Assembly (NCBI RefSeq): GCF_000382065.1
Contig: NZ_KB907499.1
Span: forward strand, 752,910-816,909
DNA: 64,000 bases
From: Stenotrophomonas hibiscicola ATCC 19867
Lineage (GTDB): Bacteria; Pseudomonadota; Gammaproteobacteria; Xanthomonadales; Xanthomonadaceae
Direction of reading: 5' to 3'
The position numbers and the translations under genes were made by a program. The notes beneath the pieces were generated by a model. It worked only from the letters and a program-made list of their open reading frames with translations. It had not been told where the DNA came from and did not search any database. The first letter of the stretch is position 1; the number at the start of each line of letters is the position of its first letter. Positions 19,344-29,274 of this stretch are shown piece by piece.

Positions 19344-20231
19344 ATGATCCGACGCTCCGCCATGCTCTCCGCGCCCGTCCGCCTCACCGCCCTGCTGCTG
19401 GTGCTGGTCATCGCCGCCACCGGCTGCCATCGCGGCGCCAAGAAGGGTGATCGCCCCGATGAAGGCGTGCCGGTCGAACAGCTGTACGAGAAAAGCCACA
19501 AGCTGATGCAGGGCGGCAACTGGAGCGGCGCCGAGGCCAGCTTCCGCCGCCTGGTGGCCCAGTATCCGTACGGTCCGTACACCGAGCAGGCGATGATCGA
19601 GACCGCCTACGCCCAGTACAAGGCCGGCAAGCACGATGACGCGGTGTCCAGCATCGACCGCTTCATCCGTACCTACCCGACCCACCGCAACATCGCGTAC
19701 CTGTACTACCTGCGCGGCCTGGCGAACTCCAACCGCAGTACGGTTTTCCTGCGTCGCGTATGGTCGTTGGATGCCAGCCGCCGCGACCTGTCCACGCCGC
19801 ACCAGGCGTATTCGGACTTCAACATCGTGGTGGACCGCTATCCGAACAGCCGCTACGCCGCCGATGCGCGCCAGCGCATGCTGGAACTGCGTGACGTGTT
19901 CGCCCAGCACGAACTGGACAACGCCCTGTACTACATGCGCCGCGGCGCCTGGGTCTCGGCCGCCGGCCGCGCCAACTACCTGCTGGAAACCTACCCGCAG
20001 AGCGCGTTCCAGTACGACGCCGTCGCTGTCCTGGCCGATTCCTACACCCACCTGGGCAACAAGACCCTGGCCGATGATGCGCGCCGCGTCCTGCAGTTGA
20101 ACCAGCCGGACCACCCGTGGCTGGAAGGCAAGTGGCCGAAGTACCCGTGGATGATCCGCAAGCTGAACCCGTTCGCTGGCGAGAAGTCCGCCAGCACCGG
20201 CCAGCGCAACGCGCGACTGGAAAAGAAATAA
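19344..20231 (+). CDS. bamD: Outer membrane assembly lipoprotein BamD
   Basis: Essential lipoprotein of the BAM complex that helps insert beta-barrel proteins. The 295-residue product has a lipoprotein signal with lipobox AATGC (Cys28), then TPR-like helical repeats: YEKSHKLMQGGNWSGAEASF, ...AYAQYKAGKHDDAVSSIDRF and GRANYLLETYPQSAFQYDA. Length is longer than E. coli BamD (245) because of a C-terminal basic tail. The start could also be the ATG at 19362, giving a shorter signal. A strong hairpin terminator follows the stop codon. Confidence 0.95.
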   Translation: MIRRSAMLSAPVRLTALLLVLVIAATGCHRGAKKGDRPDEGVPVEQLYEKSHKLMQGGNWSGAEASFRRLVAQYPYGPYTEQAMIETAYAQYKAGKHDDAVSSIDRFIRTYPTHRNIAYLYYLRGLANSNRSTVFLRRVWSLDASRRDLSTPHQAYSDFNIVVDRYPNSRYAADARQRMLELRDVFAQHELDNALYYMRRGAWVSAAGRANYLLETYPQSAFQYDAVAVLADSYTHLGNKTLADDARRVLQLNQPDHPWLEGKWPKYPWMIRKLNPFAGEKSASTGQRNARLEKK

Positions 20232-20233
20232 GA

Positions 20234-20260
20234 AAAAGGCCCCGCAAGGGGCCTTTTCTT
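20234..20260 (+). terminator. Rho-independent terminator after bamD
   Basis: Stem AAAAGGCCCC/GGGGCCTTTT with a short GCAA loop, starting three bases after the bamD stop and followed by TCTTTG. A classic intrinsic terminator. Confidence 0.9.
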
Positions 20261-20421
20261 TGTCGGTTATCCACGCCATGCGTGGAGGGTTCGTGCGCCC
20301 ATGGACCACGACACTAGGAATTCTACGAATCCCCGGCGGATGCGACGCCGGTCCCAATCGGCGCGGGCGAGCTCCTCCACACTGCGGCGCAACGGCCATC
20401 CCGGCCGTGAAGGAGCGCCTC

Positions 20422-21624
20422 ATGACCCCACCGCCACGCCATTTCCGTCCCCGCGCCTGCCTCCTCGCCACTGCCCTGCTGGCGCTGTCCCCGGGCCCCC
20501 TGGCCGCCGCACCGGTTGCACCGGGCGACCTGCTGTCTGCTGCCCCCTATCGCGCGTCATGGGTGCCGTCCAAGGCCGCGCAGGCCTACAAGCTGCACTA
20601 CCGCACCCCGGATCATCGCGGCCAGCTGGCCGAAGGCACCGGCCTGCTGTATCTGCCCGCCGGCGCGGCGCCTGCAGGCGGCTGGCCGGTGGTGTCCTGG
20701 GCACATGGCACCCAGGGCATCGCAGATCGCTGTGCGCCCTCGGTGTCCGGCCCCTACCAACCCCAACGCGACGGGCGCTTCCTCGATCAGTTCCTGGCAC
20801 AGGGCTATGCGGTGGTCGCCGCGGACTACCAAGGCCTCGGCAGTCCAGGTGACCATGCCTATCTGCATGTGCGCACTGCCGCGCGCAACGCCATCGACCT
20901 CGTCAAAGCCAGCCGCCAGTACCTGGGCAACGCAGCGCTGTCGCCGCGCTGGGTCTCGGTCGGCCATTCGCAGGGTGGCGCCGCCGCGCTCACCGCAGGC
21001 CACATCGCCCCCACCTATGGGGGGCCGGCGTTGCACTACCGCGGCAGCTTCACCACCGGTACGCCCACGGCAGTGGAGTTGACCGCGCTGGTGATGAAAC
21101 CGGACAACCGCACCGCCAATCCAGGTGCAGTCAACGCGTATCACGCGTATCTGCTCGATGGCCTGCTGCAGGTCGCGCCGCAGATCGACCGCGTCCTCAG
21201 CGACACCGGCCGCGCCCGCGTGGCAGTGGCACGTGAGCAGTGCCTGGGCGAACTGGCCGCCACCCTGGACGGTGCGGATACCGGCAGCATGTTCACTGCA
21301 CCGCTGACCAGCGTGCCGGGCATCTGGGCGGTGCTGTACGACTATCTCGGCGTACCGCGCCGCGGCTTCAGCCAACCACTGATGCTGGGCCATGGCAGCG
21401 CGGACCGCGATGTGCCCTATCTGACCACGCTGCTGTACGCCGCAGGACTGGCCCTGCGAGGCGAGCCGGTCGCGTTTCGACGCTACCCGGTCGACCACCG
21501 CGGCACGCTGGATGCGGCGGCGGCGGATGGCCTGGCATTTGTGCGTGCACGGCTTGAGGGCGGCCACTTCAGCGACGCTGCGGAAACCGCCGGCCTCGAA
21601 CAGCTGCTCGGCGAAGCCCGGTAG
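20422..21624 (+). CDS. Secreted lipase/esterase-like alpha/beta hydrolase
   Basis: Protein of 400 residues with an N-terminal signal peptide of about 30 residues (ending LAAA). The nucleophile elbow GHSQG is near residue 180; the likely Asp and His lie in GHGSADRDVP (about 322) and YPVDHRGTLDAAA (about 353). Segments VVSWAHGTQG and AADYQGLGSPGDHAYL match the secretory lipase (LIP) family. It would hydrolyse esters in the periplasm or outside the cell. AGGAG lies six bases before the ATG. The TAG stop is formed by the GTAG head of a SMAG repeat. Confidence 0.87.
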   Translation: MTPPPRHFRPRACLLATALLALSPGPLAAAPVAPGDLLSAAPYRASWVPSKAAQAYKLHYRTPDHRGQLAEGTGLLYLPAGAAPAGGWPVVSWAHGTQGIADRCAPSVSGPYQPQRDGRFLDQFLAQGYAVVAADYQGLGSPGDHAYLHVRTAARNAIDLVKASRQYLGNAALSPRWVSVGHSQGGAAALTAGHIAPTYGGPALHYRGSFTTGTPTAVELTALVMKPDNRTANPGAVNAYHAYLLDGLLQVAPQIDRVLSDTGRARVAVAREQCLGELAATLDGADTGSMFTAPLTSVPGIWAVLYDYLGVPRRGFSQPLMLGHGSADRDVPYLTTLLYAAGLALRGEPVAFRRYPVDHRGTLDAAAADGLAFVRARLEGGHFSDAAETAGLEQLLGEAR

Positions 21625-21720
21625 ATCCACGCCATGCGTGGATGATCTTCGACCATCGTGCGGACCAAGGTCCGCACCCACCGGAGAGGGCCAACGGGTT
21701 GCCGGCCATCGGCCGGCACT
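21621..21720. repeat. SMAG repeat and GCACCCACC-tailed palindrome
   Basis: 21621-21644 is a SMAG unit (GTAGATCCACGCCATGCGTG core) whose TAG is the stop codon of the lipase gene. 21658-21682 is a GTGCGGACC/GGTCCGCAC palindrome with the CCCACC tail. About 21697-21720 is a degenerate TTGCCGGCC/GGCCGGCA unit. The cluster fills the convergent gap before nadE. Confidence 0.85.
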
Positions 21721-21744
21721 CCCTGTCGTCTGCTGGACCGGGCC

Positions 21745-23379
21745 TCAGCCCTTGTAGCCGTTGCTGATCGGGTAACGACGCTCACGGCCGAACGCCCGGC
21801 GCGAGACCTTCGGCCCGGGCGCGGCCTGATGCCGCTTCCACTCGCTGATGCGCACCAGGCGAAGCACGCGGTCGACCACGGTCGCGTCGTAACCGGCCGC
21901 CACGATCTCCGTGCGCGACTGCTCCTGATCGATGTAGCGGTACAGGATGCCATCCAGCACGTCATAGGCCGGCAGCGAATCCTGGTCCAGCTGGTTCTCG
22001 CGCAGCTCGGCCGATGGCGGGCGGCTGATCACCGCCGGCGGAATCACAGGCGCGCCGCCCACGGTATTGCGCCATTTGGACAGGCCGAACACCTCGGTCT
22101 TGTACAGGTCCTTCAACGGCGCATAGCCACCGCACATGTCGCCGTAGATGGTGGCGTAGCCGACGGCGTACTCGCTCTTGTTGCCGGTGGTCAGCAACAG
22201 GCCGCCGAACTTGTTGGCCAGTGCCATCAGGATCACCCCGCGGCTGCGCGACTGCAGGTTCTCTTCGGTCACGTCCGGCGCGGTGCCTTCGAACATCGGC
22301 GCCAGCGATTCCATCAGGCCCTTGAACGCCGGCTCGATCGAGACCGCTTCCAGCTTCACGCCCAGTGCCTGGCACTGCTCGGCGGCCAGGTCGTTGGACA
22401 TGCCGGCGGTATAGCGCGACGGCAGGCGCACGGCGGTAACGTTCTCAGCGCCGAGCGCGTCGACCGCCAGCGCCAGTACCAGCGCCGAATCAATGCCACC
22501 GGACAGCCCCAGCCACACCTTCTTGAAGCCGTTCTTGCGGCAGTAGTCCTGGATGCCACGGGTCACGGCACGCCAGGCCAGCGCGTCCATGCTCTCGTCG
22601 CCATCGTCCATCCACACGTGCGGCATGAAGCGGCGGGTCTCACCGTCGTACTCCACCACCAGCCACTGGTCGACGAAGGCAGCGGCAGCCGGGTGTACCG
22701 TGCCGTCACCATCGGCCACCACCGACGCGCCATCGAACACCAGCGCATCCTGGCCACCGACCACGTTGAGATAGGCGATGGCCGCCCCGCTCTCGCGGGT
22801 GCGTGCGGCCAGCACCGCGTCGCGCTGGGCGTGCTTGCCCCGCTCGTACGGCGAAGCATTGGGCACTACCACCAGTTGCGCCCCCGCGCGCACGGTGTCG
22901 GCCAGCGGCTCGGCGAACCAAAGGTCCTCGCAGATCAGCAAACCCACCGGAATGCCATTGACCTCGAACACACAGCTGCCGCCGTCCGGATCGACATCGA
23001 AGTAGCGACGCTCGTCGAACACCGCGTAGTTGGGCAGCTCGCGCTTGCGGTAGGTCTGCTCCAGCAGGCCATCGCGCAGCACGCTGGCGGCGTTGTAGAC
23101 CACCGCACCAGCCGCCTGCGGCCAGCCGACCACGGCGGTGATGCCACGGCAGGCAGCAGCGATACGGCCCATCGCCTGCTCGCATTCGTACAGGAAGCCG
23201 GGACGCAGCAGCAGGTCCTCCGGCGGATAACCGCTCACTGCCAGCTCGGGGAACATCACCAGCTCGGCGCCATACTCGTCGCGCGCCTGTCCGATCATCT
23301 CGATGATGCGCTCGGTGTTGCCGGCGACATCGCCGACCGGGAAATCGAACTGCGCCATCGCGATGCGGATCGAAGCCAT
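21745..23379 (-). CDS. nadE: Glutamine-dependent NAD+ synthetase NadE
   Basis: Two-domain enzyme of 544 residues that converts deamido-NAD+ to NAD+ with ammonia drawn from glutamine. The N-terminal nitrilase-type glutaminase domain shows the Glu in FPELAVSGYPPEDLLL, the Lys in YRKRELPNY and the Cys in LICEDLW (about residue 149). The C-terminal ATP pyrophosphatase domain shows SGGIDSAL near residue 286 and TGNKSEYAVGY. Start at MASIRIAMAQ (23379); upstream in-frame codons are not convincing. It is on the same strand as sucCD but separated from sucD by repeats and a terminator. Confidence 0.95.
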   Translation of the reverse strand: MASIRIAMAQFDFPVGDVAGNTERIIEMIGQARDEYGAELVMFPELAVSGYPPEDLLLRPGFLYECEQAMGRIAAACRGITAVVGWPQAAGAVVYNAASVLRDGLLEQTYRKRELPNYAVFDERRYFDVDPDGGSCVFEVNGIPVGLLICEDLWFAEPLADTVRAGAQLVVVPNASPYERGKHAQRDAVLAARTRESGAAIAYLNVVGGQDALVFDGASVVADGDGTVHPAAAAFVDQWLVVEYDGETRRFMPHVWMDDGDESMDALAWRAVTRGIQDYCRKNGFKKVWLGLSGGIDSALVLALAVDALGAENVTAVRLPSRYTAGMSNDLAAEQCQALGVKLEAVSIEPAFKGLMESLAPMFEGTAPDVTEENLQSRSRGVILMALANKFGGLLLTTGNKSEYAVGYATIYGDMCGGYAPLKDLYKTEVFGLSKWRNTVGGAPVIPPAVISRPPSAELRENQLDQDSLPAYDVLDGILYRYIDQEQSRTEIVAAGYDATVVDRVLRLVRISEWKRHQAAPGPKVSRRAFGRERRYPISNGYKG

Positions 23380-23469
23380 GGGAATCCAGCCTGTGGTTGC
23401 AATGCGCCCATTGTAGCGCCGCGTCGTGCGCGCGCCGGGGGCGTTCACTGCGTGGACAGCCCTGGCTTA

Positions 23470-23576
23470 GTAGATCCCCACCATGCGTGGATGGGCCGAC
23501 CAGGCGGCCGCCAGACGCAGAAAAGCCGCCCGAGGGCGGCTTTTCCAAAGCAAGCCGAGCGTGGGCTCGGCTCTAC
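23470..23576. repeat. Two SMAG repeats flanking the sucD terminator
   Basis: 23470-23493 (GTAGATCCCCACCATGCGTG core) and 23553-23576 (inverted, ends CTAC) lie on either side of the terminator hairpin downstream of sucD. Confidence 0.88.
23519..23546 (-). terminator. Terminator of the sucCD operon
   Basis: GC-rich stem AAAAGCCGCC/GGCGGCTTTT with a short loop about 60 bases after the sucD stop; on the minus strand it is followed by TTTTC. The A/T flanks could make it work from both sides. Confidence 0.85.
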
Positions 23577-23603
23577 AGAATCGGCTGCCAGAGGCAGTCG
23601 TTC

Positions 23604-24479
23604 TTATTTCACCAGCTTGGCGATGGCGGCGCCCAGGTCGCCCGGCGAACGGACGGTGACGACGCCAGCAGCTTCCATGGCGGCGAACTTGCCTTCGGCA
23701 GTGCCCTTGCCGCCCGAGGCGATCGCACCGGCGTGGCCCATGCGCTTGCCGGCCGGAGCCGACGCACCGGCGATGAAACCGACGACCGGCTTCTTCACGT
23801 GGTTCTTGATGTACTCGGCACCGGCTTCCTCGGCGTCACCGCCGATTTCGCCGACCATGATGATGCCTTCGGTCTGCGGGTCTTCGTTGAACAGCTTCAG
23901 GCAGTCGACGAAGTTCAGGCCATTGATCGGGTCGCCACCGATGCCGATGCAGGTGGACTGGCCCAGGCCGACTTCGGTGGTCTGCTTGACCGCTTCATAG
24001 GTCAGGGTGCCCGAACGCGACACGATGCCGATCTTGCCCGGCTTGTGGATGTGGCCCGGCATGATGCCGATCTTGCACTCACCCGGGGTGATGACACCCG
24101 GGCAGTTCGGACCGATCAGGACGGTGTCCGGGTAGGAACGGGTCAGCACGTTCTTGACGCGCAGCATGTCCAGCACCGGGATGCCTTCGGTGATGCAGAC
24201 GATGACCTTGATGCCGGCAGCAGCGGCTTCCAGGATCGCATCGGCCGCGAACGGCGGCGGCACGTAGATGACCGACGCGTTGGCGCCGGTGCTCTGCACG
24301 GCGTCGGCAACGGTGTTGAAGACCGGCAGGTCGATGTGGGTGGTGCCACCCTTGCCCGGGGTCACGCCGCCAACAACCTGGGTGCCGTACTCGATCATCT
24401 GAGTGGCGTGGAAGGTGCCCTGCTGGCCGGTGAAGCCCTGCACGATCACCTTGGTGTTCTTGTTAATCAAAACAGACAT
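23604..24479 (-). CDS. sucD: Succinyl-CoA synthetase alpha subunit SucD
   Basis: TCA-cycle enzyme subunit of 291 residues that with SucC interconverts succinyl-CoA and succinate with nucleotide phosphorylation. N-terminal CoA-binding Rossmann domain ([15 protein letters not shown]), [20 protein letters not shown] in the middle, and the phosphorylated His in KRMGHAGAI near residue 246, the position known in E. coli. Complete length. Encoded 24 bp downstream of sucC. Confidence 0.97.
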   Translation of the reverse strand: MSVLINKNTKVIVQGFTGQQGTFHATQMIEYGTQVVGGVTPGKGGTTHIDLPVFNTVADAVQSTGANASVIYVPPPFAADAILEAAAAGIKVIVCITEGIPVLDMLRVKNVLTRSYPDTVLIGPNCPGVITPGECKIGIMPGHIHKPGKIGIVSRSGTLTYEAVKQTTEVGLGQSTCIGIGGDPINGLNFVDCLKLFNEDPQTEGIIMVGEIGGDAEEAGAEYIKNHVKKPVVGFIAGASAPAGKRMGHAGAIASGGKGTAEGKFAAMEAAGVVTVRSPGDLGAAIAKLVK

Positions 24480-24503
24480 GGGAATTTCCTTCGGTGTCGT
24501 GGA

Positions 24504-25673
24504 TCAGGCGGCGTTCTTGACCGCTTCAACGACCTTCTTGGCGCCGTCGTTGATGTTGTCAGCCGGGATGATGGCCATGCCGCTGTCACGCAGCAGCTGC
24601 TTGCCTTCTTCCACGTTGGTGCCTTCCAGGCGCACCACGACCGGAACCTTGACGCCCACTTCCTTCACGGCGGCGATGATGCCTTCGGCAATCATGTCGC
24701 AGCGGACGATGCCGCCGAAGATGTTGACGAAGATGCCTTCAACCTTGTCCGAGGACAGGATCAGCTTGAACGCTTCGATGACGCGCTGCTTGTTGGCACC
24801 GCCGCCCACGTCCAGGAAGTTCGCCGGCTCGCCGCCGTTGAGCTTGATGACGTCCATGGTGGCCATGGCCAGGCCGGCACCGTTCACCATGCAGCCGATG
24901 TTGCCGTCCATGGTGACGTAGTTGATGTCCAGCTCCGAAGCGGTCACTTCGGTTTCGTCTTCCTGGGACTTGTCGCGCATCGCGACCAGTTCCTTGTGGC
25001 GGAAGTTGGCGTTGTCGTCGCTGTTGAACTTGCCGTCCAGCGCGTACAGGTTGCCATCGTCCAGGATGGCCAGCGGGTTGATCTCAACCAGCGCCAGGTC
25101 CTTTTCGTTGAAGATGCGGTACAGGTTCACCATGATGTTGGCGAACTGGCCGGCCTGCTTGGCGGTCAGGCCCATCTTGAAGCCGATGTCACGGCCGTGG
25201 TAACCCTGCACGCCCTCGACGAAGTCCACGTTCAGGGTGTGGATCTTGTCCGGGGTCTCGGCAGCGACCTGCTCGATTTCCATGCCGCCTTCGGAAGAGG
25301 CGATGTAGCTGATGGTGCGGGTGCCGCGATCCACCAGGACCGACAGGTACAGCTCCTTGACGATCTCACCGGCGGTGGTCACCAGCACCAGGTTGATCGG
25401 CAGCTCGACGCCGGCGGTCTGGTAGGTGGCCATCTTGGTGCCGAGCATCTTGGCCGCTGCGGCCTTCACATCATCGACGGTCTTGCAGAACTTGACGCCG
25501 CCAGCCTTGCCGCGGCCGCCAGCGTGGATCTGCGCCTTGACCATCCAGGGGCCCTGGCCCAGCGACTGGGCGACTTCAACCGCCTCGTCCGGGGTCGCCG
25601 CGACCTTGCCGGCCGGGACCGGGATGCCGTATTCGGCAAGCAGTTGTTTTGCCTGGTATTCGTGGAAATTCAT
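24504..25673 (-). CDS. sucC: Succinyl-CoA synthetase beta subunit SucC
   Basis: Subunit of 389 residues with an ATP-grasp nucleotide-binding domain (N-terminal [37 protein letters not shown]) and a C-terminal ligase domain ([29 protein letters not shown]). Length matches the E. coli protein (388). It is the first gene of sucC-sucD; a promoter-like site is visible upstream. The genes stand apart from the sucAB cluster. Confidence 0.97.
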   Translation of the reverse strand: MNFHEYQAKQLLAEYGIPVPAGKVAATPDEAVEVAQSLGQGPWMVKAQIHAGGRGKAGGVKFCKTVDDVKAAAAKMLGTKMATYQTAGVELPINLVLVTTAGEIVKELYLSVLVDRGTRTISYIASSEGGMEIEQVAAETPDKIHTLNVDFVEGVQGYHGRDIGFKMGLTAKQAGQFANIMVNLYRIFNEKDLALVEINPLAILDDGNLYALDGKFNSDDNANFRHKELVAMRDKSQEDETEVTASELDINYVTMDGNIGCMVNGAGLAMATMDVIKLNGGEPANFLDVGGGANKQRVIEAFKLILSSDKVEGIFVNIFGGIVRCDMIAEGIIAAVKEVGVKVPVVVRLEGTNVEEGKQLLRDSGMAIIPADNINDGAKKVVEAVKNAA

Positions 25674-25759
25674 GCGTCACCGTGGGAATAGGAACGACCG
25701 CACGCAATTCCTCAGGGCCCCCTGGAAGAGGCACCGGCACGGACCGCGGCGGGCCCACT

Positions 25760-25788
25760 ATTGTGGCCGAGCCGGCGCCGGGGCGCAA
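25760..25788 (-). promoter_or_regulatory. Candidate sigma-70 promoter of sucCD
   Basis: Read on the minus strand: TTGCGC, a 17-nt spacer, CACAAT. Both hexamers match consensus at 4 of 6 positions with ideal spacing, about 87 bases before the sucC start. The rest of the 380-bp sucC-pilS gap (25674-26053) holds no gene I can support; a TATACT at 25931-25936 could be a -10 for pilS but has no matching -35. Confidence 0.5.
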
Positions 25789-26053
25789 AGAAGTCTGTAC
25801 AAAACGCCAGACGCGGGCGGATTTTCGCGGTCATTCAGGCAGTTGCGCCCGCCCTGGCGCTGGCCTCCGGTCTCCGCGGCGGGCCAAATGCGCGATGCGG
25901 GGCGGTCCCGCGGCGCCAGCGCAGGGGCCCTATACTGGCCCTCTCGAGCACGCTCGACACTACATCGACGCGACGTGCCCGCCCGGCCTCAGGGGATGCC
26001 AGGCAGGCCCGCCGCAGATTCCAGACCCAGGCAGCCAGAAGGGGAGTTCCGGC

Positions 26054-27667
26054 GTGTCACCCAGTGCTTCATTGATCGACCGCATCGAATCGATTCCGCG
26101 GCGTGAGCTGTACTTCTTCGCGCTGTACCGGGTGCTGATCGCCGCAGTCATCGCCGGCCTGCTCTACAGCCCCCTGTCCGGCATGGTCGGCGAGGCCCAC
26201 CACCCGCGCCTGGCCGATACCGTTGCGGCCATCTATCTGGTGCTGTCGCTGCTGGCCCTGGCGATCGGCCGCAACGAACGCTGGCTGCGCCCCATCGTGG
26301 TCACCAGCGTGCTGGTGGATATCATCGCCGCCACCCTGCTGGCGCACGCCCTGCCCGGCGCCAGCGCCGGCATCTCGATGTCGCTGCTGTTCAACATCGC
26401 CGCGGCCGCCACCCTGCTGCCGCTGAGCTGGGGGCTGGGCCTGGCAGTCGCGGCCAGCCTGGCCACCGGTACCGAATACCTGTGGAAAGTGCTGGAAGGC
26501 GGCGATCCCACCCGCACGCTGGCCGAGCTGGCCATGTTCGCCACCAGCTACCTGGCGCTGGCCTTCATCAGCTACCAGGTGGGCAGCCGCGCACGCCGCA
26601 ACCAGCAGCTGGCCAATCAGCGCGGCGACGAAGTAGCCAACCTGTTCCAGATCAACGAACTGATCATCCGCCGCATGCGCACTGGCGTGCTGGTGGTAGA
26701 CGCCGACAACCGCATCACCCTGGCCAATGAAGCGGCCTCGATGCTGCTCGGTGACAATGACGGCATCGGTGAGACAGGACGCCTGGATCTGGCCAGTGCC
26801 GCGCCGGAACTGGCGCGCCGCCTGCAGCGCTGGCGCAACGGCTGGGCGCAGGACGAACTGCCGCTGCAGCTCAACCCCGACCAGCCCGAAGTGCAACCGC
26901 GCTTCGCCCGCCTGCTGGCCGGCAGCGAGCTGGCCCTGGTGTTCCTGGACGATTCCAGCGTGGTCTCGCGGCGCGCCGAATCGCTCACCCTGTCGGCGAT
27001 GGGCCGCTTCTCCGCCAGCCTCGCCCATGAAATCCGCAACCCGCTGGCGGCGATCAACTATGCCGTGCAGCTGCTGGAAGAAGGCACCGGCTTCAACGAA
27101 AGCGACCGCCGCCTGCTGCAGATCATCCGCCAGCAATGCCAGCGCACCAATGGCATCGTCGAAAGCGTGCTGGGGCTGGCACGGCGCGAACGCGCCACGC
27201 CCGAGAACGTCGACCTGGTCGCCTTCGTGCGCCGCTTCGTGCTGGAGTACAAGCAGGGCCAGACGCTGGAAACCGACAGCATCGAACCGATCATCAGCGA
27301 TACGGCGGTGATGGCGCAGGTCGATACCAAGCACCTGTACCAGGTGCTCACCGTACTGGTGCACAACGCATTGAAGTACGGCCGTATCGGCCAGCAGCCG
27401 GCGCGGGTGCGCCTGCGCGTGGCCCAGCACGAGCGCAGCGCGGTGATCGACGTGATGGACCGTGGCCCGGGCATTCCCGAGAGCGTGGCCGCACAGCTGT
27501 TCCGTCCGTTCTTCACCACATCCGAGCACGGCACCGGGCTGGGCCTGTATATCGCCCGCGAGTTGTGCCGGGCCAACCAGGCACGCCTGGACTACATTCC
27601 CGTGCCCGCCGGCGGCTCCTGCTTCCGTTTGGTGCTGCCCGGCCCCCACACGCTGCTGCCCACCTGA
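26054..27667 (+). CDS. pilS: Type IV pilus sensor histidine kinase PilS
   Basis: Inner-membrane sensor kinase of 537 residues that, with PilR, controls sigma-54 transcription of pilin. Five to six N-terminal membrane helices (about residues 25-185), a PAS-like segment (IRRMRTGVLVVDADNRITLANEAA), then HisKA with the phospho-acceptor in SLAHEIRNPLAAI near residue 326, and a HATPase domain with VHNALKYG, DRGPGIPE and GTGLGLYIA. It starts with GTG at 26054 with AGGGGAG about eight bases upstream; no ATG is suitable. PilS of P. aeruginosa has the same layout and senses pilin in the membrane. Confidence 0.94.
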   Translation: MSPSASLIDRIESIPRRELYFFALYRVLIAAVIAGLLYSPLSGMVGEAHHPRLADTVAAIYLVLSLLALAIGRNERWLRPIVVTSVLVDIIAATLLAHALPGASAGISMSLLFNIAAAATLLPLSWGLGLAVAASLATGTEYLWKVLEGGDPTRTLAELAMFATSYLALAFISYQVGSRARRNQQLANQRGDEVANLFQINELIIRRMRTGVLVVDADNRITLANEAASMLLGDNDGIGETGRLDLASAAPELARRLQRWRNGWAQDELPLQLNPDQPEVQPRFARLLAGSELALVFLDDSSVVSRRAESLTLSAMGRFSASLAHEIRNPLAAINYAVQLLEEGTGFNESDRRLLQIIRQQCQRTNGIVESVLGLARRERATPENVDLVAFVRRFVLEYKQGQTLETDSIEPIISDTAVMAQVDTKHLYQVLTVLVHNALKYGRIGQQPARVRLRVAQHERSAVIDVMDRGPGIPESVAAQLFRPFFTTSEHGTGLGLYIARELCRANQARLDYIPVPAGGSCFRLVLPGPHTLLPT

Positions 27668-27727
27668 TTGCAGATCTGTGCGTCAAACATTTGTCGCTTC
27701 CAGCCCCCTCGTTTATCTTTCACGCCC

Positions 27728-29101
27728 ATGAACGAAACCCGCAGCGCCCTCGTCGTCGACGATGAACGCGACATCCGCGAACTGCTGGTACTGACCCTTG
27801 GCCGCATGGGCCTGCGCATCAGTACCGCCGCCAACCTGGCCGAAGCCCGCGAGCTGCTGGCCAGCAATCCGTACGATCTGTGCATCACCGACATGCGGCT
27901 TCCGGATGGCAACGGTATCGAGCTGGTCAGCGAGATCGCCCAGCACTACCCGCGCACGCCGGTGGCGATGATCACCGCGTTCGGCAGCATGGACCTGGCC
28001 GTGGAAGCGCTGAAGGCCGGTGCCTTCGACTTCGTCAGCAAGCCGGTGGACATCTCGGTACTGCGTGGCCTGGTCAAGCACGCGCTGGAACTCAACAACA
28101 GCGAGCGCCCTGCGCCCGGCCCCGCCACCGAACAGGCAGCACGCCTGCTCGGCGCTTCGCCGGCCATGGACGTACTTCGCACCACCATCAGCAAGGTCGC
28201 GCGCAGCCAGGCGCCGGTCTACATCCTCGGTGAATCCGGGGTTGGCAAGGAACTGGTTGCTCGCACCATCCACGCCCAGGGCGCGCGCGCGGCCGGGCCG
28301 TTCGTGCCGGTCAACTGCGGCGCCATTCCCGGCGAGCTGATGGAGAGCGAATTCTTCGGACACCGCAAAGGCAGCTTCAGCGGCGCGCATGCCGACAAGC
28401 CCGGCCTGTTTCAGGCCGCGCACGGCGGCACCCTGTTCCTGGACGAAGTGGCCGAACTGCCGTTGCAGATGCAGGTCAAGCTGCTGCGCGCGATCCAGGA
28501 AAAGTCGGTGCGCGCGGTCGGTGCGCCCAACGAAGAGCCGGTGGACGTGCGCATTCTCTCGGCCACGCACCGCGACCTGGCCGAACTGGTCGAGGACGGG
28601 CGCTTCCGCCACGACCTGTACTACCGCATCAACGTGATCGAGCTGAAGGTGCCGCCGCTGCGCGAGCGCCGCCAGGACCTGCCGGAACTGGCCGCTGCCG
28701 TGTTGGCGCGGCTGGCCCGCAGCCACGGCCGCGCCACCCCGCTGCTGGCGCCGTCGGCGCTGGAAGCGCTGGCCCACTATGCGTTCCCGGGCAATGTGCG
28801 CGAGCTGGAGAACATCCTGGAACGCGCGCTGGCACTGGCTGAAGAAGACCGCATCGGCGCCGACGACCTGCGCCTGCCGCAGCACGCCCCACGCACGCCC
28901 GGCAGCGCAGCCCCCGCCGAAGCCGTGGCCGACCTGCAGCCCGGCGGTGCCGCCCTGCCCTCGTACATCGAGCAGCTGGAACGCAGCGCCATCCAGCGCG
29001 CGCTGGAAGAGAACCGCTGGAACAAGACCCGGACCGCCGCGCAGCTGGGCATCACCTTCCGCGCGCTGCGCTACAAGCTGAAGAAGCTGGGGATGGAGTA
29101 G
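27728..29101 (+). CDS. pilR: Type IV pilus response regulator PilR (sigma-54 activator)
   Basis: NtrC-type activator of 457 residues: a receiver domain with phospho-acceptor Asp in [12 protein letters not shown] near residue 55, an AAA+ domain with Walker A GESGVGKE near 168 and the sigma-54 contact loop reading GSFSGA (family consensus GAFTGA) near 215, and a C-terminal FIS-type helix-turn-helix ([20 protein letters not shown]). It would activate pilA from the sigma-54 site at 32109-32123. It starts 60 bp after pilS. The TAG stop is supplied by the GTAG of a SMAG repeat. Confidence 0.94.
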   Translation: MNETRSALVVDDERDIRELLVLTLGRMGLRISTAANLAEARELLASNPYDLCITDMRLPDGNGIELVSEIAQHYPRTPVAMITAFGSMDLAVEALKAGAFDFVSKPVDISVLRGLVKHALELNNSERPAPGPATEQAARLLGASPAMDVLRTTISKVARSQAPVYILGESGVGKELVARTIHAQGARAAGPFVPVNCGAIPGELMESEFFGHRKGSFSGAHADKPGLFQAAHGGTLFLDEVAELPLQMQVKLLRAIQEKSVRAVGAPNEEPVDVRILSATHRDLAELVEDGRFRHDLYYRINVIELKVPPLRERRQDLPELAAAVLARLARSHGRATPLLAPSALEALAHYAFPGNVRELENILERALALAEEDRIGADDLRLPQHAPRTPGSAAPAEAVADLQPGGAALPSYIEQLERSAIQRALEENRWNKTRTAAQLGITFRALRYKLKKLGME

Positions 29102-29273
29102 AGCCGAGCCCATGCCCGGCTGCGCGGTGGTCGGGACCGCGCCATCCATGCATGGCGTGGAACTACTATGGGATCCGTGGCCGATCATCCACGCATGGCG
29201 TGGATCTACTGTAGAGCCGAGCCCACGCTCGGCTGCTCTTCGGTACCTCAGCCGAGCATGGGTTCGGCTCTAC
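29098..29273. repeat. Cluster of five SMAG repeats between pilR and pilB
   Basis: Units at 29098-29122 (its TAG is the pilR stop), 29144-29166 (degenerate), 29187-29209, 29211-29235 and 29250-29273. Two stem subtypes alternate: GAGCCGAGC/GCTCGGC and ATCCACGC/GCGTGGAT. Orientations are mixed, so several dimers can fold. The cluster fills the entire convergent gap. Confidence 0.92.
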
Positions 29274-29274
29274 C

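Noticed and set aside
29098..29273. Closely spaced short repeats that look like a CRISPR array
   Set aside because: Units are palindromes of about 23 nt in mixed orientation with irregular spacing and no cas genes; they are SMAG repeats.
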